Notes under the pieces: generated by a model
What the model was told of the DNA's origin: nothing
The model's database searches: none
Seen by the model: only the letters and a program-made list of their open reading frames with translations
Assembly: GCA_049585795.1 (NCBI GenBank)
Contig: JBAVAQ010000024.1
Location: 124,001-188,000, forward strand
Source of the DNA: JABDBE01 sp049585795
GTDB taxonomy: Bacteria > Acidobacteriota > Terriglobia > Terriglobales > Acidobacteriaceae
Direction: 5' to 3'
DNA: 64,000 nucleotides
Translations under genes and position numbers: made by a program
In this document: piece after piece, positions 61,960-64,000 of the stretch
Layout: each line of letters starts with the position of its first letter
How positions within the stretch are numbered: position 1 is the first letter of the stretch

Positions 61960-62778
61960 TTACCTGGGGTTCGACTGCGACCCCGCTGGCTGCATTTGAT
62001 TTTCGAGCAACTGGAGCAGTGGCTGACGTAAATTGGGTCCGCAAGCGATCAAGCCCGAGATCAATGGGTCACGACGGTTGCATTGCAGCGGACCGTTCTC
62101 GAGCGTGCTGACAAATCCTCCGGCGCTCGTCACCAGAGCGACGCCGGCGGCTACGTCCCATTCGTTTTTCGGAACCAGCGTGAAAGTGATGTCGAAGAGG
62201 CCGGCCGAGACCAGAGCGAGCTTGTAAGCGACCGATCCCATGGGACGAACTTTGAAATTTGCGCCCTCAAACTGCTTCCACTCTCCGCGCTTGGTTTCGC
62301 TGCGGCTGGCCAGCACCGTCGCACCATCTAAAGTTGCCCGCGGGCTGGGCCGCGCCGGTTTGCCATTGTAGGTCACGCCCGATGCGAGCGATCCGAGGAA
62401 GAGTTCGTTGGTAGCCGGATTGCAAATTCCCCCGGCGACGGGCCGGCCGTTCTCCACCATGGCGATGGAGACGCAGAACTCGGGAATGCCGGCAACAAAT
62501 TCGCGGGTGCCGTCGAGCGGATCGACCACCCAAACCCGGCTCTTCTCCAGTCGTGTGTAATCATCCACACTTTCTTCGGAGAGCCAGCCCTCGCCATCCC
62601 GCAGTAATTCGTTGCGAAGGACCGCATCGAGGGCTCGGTCGGCTTCGGTTACCGGATCATGTCCAATCTTGTATTCCGTTTCAATCGCGCCCGCGGTGAA
62701 CCGGCCGAAAACCTCGCGAGCCGCTTCCATGGCGGACTGAATGCGTTGCATAGTTTCGACGCTGGAGTTATTAGGCAT
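61960..62778 (-). CDS. cysQ: CysQ/inositol-monophosphatase family phosphatase (probable PAP phosphatase)
   Basis: A 272-residue Mg2+-dependent phosphatase. It has DPVTEAD (41-47), the SEES acidic pair (Glu68, Glu69), the core WVVDPLDGT (Asp86, Asp89, Thr91) and EWDVAAG near 213. The family splits into inositol monophosphatases and CysQ-type 3'(2'),5'-bisphosphate nucleotidases, which degrade the PAP left by sulfotransferases. The setting with sulfotransferases, a TauE-type transporter and an APS kinase favours CysQ, but sequence alone does not settle it. It follows the transporter gene on - after 19 bases, so the two and the kinase are probably one operon. Confidence 0.82.
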   Translation of the reverse strand: MPNNSSVETMQRIQSAMEAAREVFGRFTAGAIETEYKIGHDPVTEADRALDAVLRNELLRDGEGWLSEESVDDYTRLEKSRVWVVDPLDGTREFVAGIPEFCVSIAMVENGRPVAGGICNPATNELFLGSLASGVTYNGKPARPSPRATLDGATVLASRSETKRGEWKQFEGANFKVRPMGSVAYKLALVSAGLFDITFTLVPKNEWDVAAGVALVTSAGGFVSTLENGPLQCNRRDPLISGLIACGPNLRQPLLQLLENQMQPAGSQSNPR

Positions 62779-62797
62779 GACTATTTTCGTGGTTGGC

Positions 62798-63562
62798 TCA
62801 GGCCCACAGCATGCGGGCGCCGGTTGCCAGCAACACGGCGCACAGCAGACGTCTTAACCAGGGTACAGGTAGGCGAGTGCTCAAGTGCGAACCCAACAAT
62901 CCCCCAGGGATGGAACCGATCACCAGAGAACCGACCAGGTAAGGATCGATGTTGCCGAGCCGGAAATGCAGCAGGCTGGTCACGCCGGTAAGGATTACGG
63001 CGTGGACAATGTCCGTCCCCACCATCACCTTGGGCGAGAAGCTGTAGAAAAGCAACAGGAGCATCATAATGATGCTGCCCGAACCCACCGAAGTCATGCC
63101 TACCAGAAAGCCCGCCAGCAACCCGATGGCCGACATTCCAACAAACGATTGCAGCGTCGGAGTGCGATGAGCAACGTGCTCTTCGATCCGGCTTTGGAAT
63201 AGGAGGAGGGTCGGAATGCAGATCAGGAGAACCCCAACCGCTGTGGTAATGAAGGTATTGACGCCGGTTCCGTAGACGGTTCGAAGATGGCCCAGCAAAC
63301 TGACCCCAAGAATCGACCCGGGGACGCTGCCTACTCCCAGCGCGAGGACGACTTTCTTTCGGACAGTTCCTTTATTGAGATGAACCCAGCTGGAACCGAT
63401 CTTGGTGACGAAGTTGAAAAGGGCATCAGACCCGACCGCAATAATCGGCGGTATTCTCAGAAAGAAAATCAGGATGGGGAGCAGAAGCACACCGCCCCCC
63501 ACCCCGGTCATGCCGATCAGGGTACCTACCACGAAGCCGATCAGGATCTTTTCGATGAGCAT
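62798..63562 (-). CDS. TauE/SafE family sulfur-anion transporter
   Basis: A 254-residue inner-membrane protein with eight hydrophobic segments in two repeats. Each repeat begins with a Gly-rich motif: LIGMTGVGGGVLLLPIL near 15-31 and GFLVGMTSVGSGSIIMMLLL near 150-170, the family hallmark. Members export or import sulfite, sulfate or sulfonates. Here, upstream of CysQ and downstream of an APS kinase, it is most likely part of sulfate or sulfite handling for the sulfation pathway. The ATG at 63562 has only a weak ribosome site. It lies 43 bases after the kinase stop. Confidence 0.88.
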   Translation of the reverse strand: MLIEKILIGFVVGTLIGMTGVGGGVLLLPILIFFLRIPPIIAVGSDALFNFVTKIGSSWVHLNKGTVRKKVVLALGVGSVPGSILGVSLLGHLRTVYGTGVNTFITTAVGVLLICIPTLLLFQSRIEEHVAHRTPTLQSFVGMSAIGLLAGFLVGMTSVGSGSIIMMLLLLFYSFSPKVMVGTDIVHAVILTGVTSLLHFRLGNIDPYLVGSLVIGSIPGGLLGSHLSTRLPVPWLRRLLCAVLLATGARMLWA

Positions 63563-63605
63563 CCCAAATCCCGTAGAACTCTGTCGTAACCTTTTCGTTC
63601 GGCGA

Positions 63606-64000
63606 TCAGGCCGAGTGTCCGTTGACCCCGACGAAGCCCTCGCGCTCCAAATGCAGAATAATCTCTTGCGCCGCTTCTTCGGGACTTAGTTCGGCAGTGT
63701 TGATTACCACTTCGGCATCCTTGGGTTCTTCGTATGGGTCCGAAATGCCGGTGAACTCCTTAAGAATGCCGGCGCGAGCTTTCGCGTAAAGACCTTTACG
63801 GTCGCGTTGTTCACAGGTCTCGACCGGTGTCGCGATGTGCACCAGGATGAAGCCGCCAACCGTTTCGATCATGCTGCGCACGGCTTTGCGTGTGGCGTCA
63901 TAAGGAGCAATGGGCGCACAGATCGCGATTCCCCCGTTCTTGGTAATCTCTGAAGCTACGTAGCCTATGCGCCGGATGTTGATATCGCGATGTTCTTTGG
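63606..64000 (-). CDS. cysC: Adenylylsulfate (APS) kinase, C-terminal part (partial)
   Basis: The last 130 or so codons of a gene that leaves the window on the right. The visible part is the APS kinase domain: NIRRIGYVASEITKNGG, GIAICAPIAPYDATRKAVR, GGFILVHIATPVETCEQRD, RKGLYAKARAG, FTGISDPYEEP and the end HLEREGF. It phosphorylates APS to PAPS, the sulfate donor for the two sulfotransferases. The Walker A loop is beyond the edge. The tail style (LSPEEAAQEIILHLEREG) is that of kinases fused to ATP sulfurylase or CysN, so a bifunctional Sat-CysC or CysNC enzyme is likely, but this cannot be seen. It heads the operon with tauE and cysQ. Confidence 0.92.
   Translation of the reverse strand, partial: KEHRDINIRRIGYVASEITKNGGIAICAPIAPYDATRKAVRSMIETVGGFILVHIATPVETCEQRDRKGLYAKARAGILKEFTGISDPYEEPKDAEVVINTAELSPEEAAQEIILHLEREGFVGVNGHSA

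Overview
The window reads as a chromosomal segment of an Acidobacteriota bacterium, probably class Terriglobia (Koribacter-like). This rests on a protein with the layout of the Acidobacteria-specific VWFA-related family (33469-34575), long secreted proteins with repeated Ig-like modules, a YVTN beta-propeller, many interspersed palindromic repeats, GC-rich coding sequence, and an exopolysaccharide (EPS) locus of the XrtA-associated type common in this phylum. No rRNA, tRNA, CRISPR array, prophage or classical insertion sequence was seen.

Left part (1-34.6 kb), mostly housekeeping and mixed genes: the SecA C-terminus; a DAHP synthase translationally coupled to a membrane-anchored beta-propeller; endonuclease IV; a REP-associated tyrosine transposase between two REP-like hairpins; LeuS; a polytopic membrane protein; GuaA; a LacD-type aldolase with its own terminator; a small zinc-knuckle membrane protein; a receiver-PilZ-PilZ protein; a ugd-uxs operon (UDP-glucose to UDP-glucuronate to UDP-xylose); a di-haem peroxidase; a GAF-TM-TonB fusion; an ExeA-like ATPase flanked by two paralogous LuxR-type regulators with degenerate receivers; L-2-hydroxyglutarate oxidase; a small HTH protein coupled to a 1541-residue secreted beta-propeller/Ig protein; modB-modC without a visible modA; a lipoprotein; and the VWFA-related protein. 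Interspersed repeats are dense between about 2.6 and 14.1 kb, sparse after that, and not seen in the EPS locus.

Right part (35-64 kb), one large polysaccharide locus: export protein (Wza-like), outer-membrane barrel, chain-length regulator (Wzz), ExeA-like ATPase, BY-kinase, initiating phosphoglycosyltransferase, a GT2, a GT4, a Wzy/ligase, a NodB-like protein, an AsnB-type amidotransferase, a tandem GT4-GT4 fusion, a nucleotide-sugar dehydrogenase, a sulfotransferase and a FemAB-like transferase, all on + with short gaps or overlaps. On - follow a Wzx flippase, a secreted propeller, a second sulfotransferase and a CE4 deacetylase. A heparinase II/III-like lyase on + is followed on - by a CysQ/IMPase phosphatase, a TauE/SafE anion transporter and the C-terminal part of an APS kinase that runs off the window.

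Read together, the right part encodes the main classes of function for making a Wzx/Wzy polysaccharide and sulfating it: PAPS supply (APS kinase), two PAPS-dependent sulfotransferases, removal of the by-product PAP (CysQ), a sulfur-anion transporter, uronic-acid precursors, deacetylation and a GAG-lyase-like enzyme. A sulfated, glycosaminoglycan-like acidobacterial EPS is the main hypothesis of this annotation. It is inferred from gene content and has not been demonstrated.
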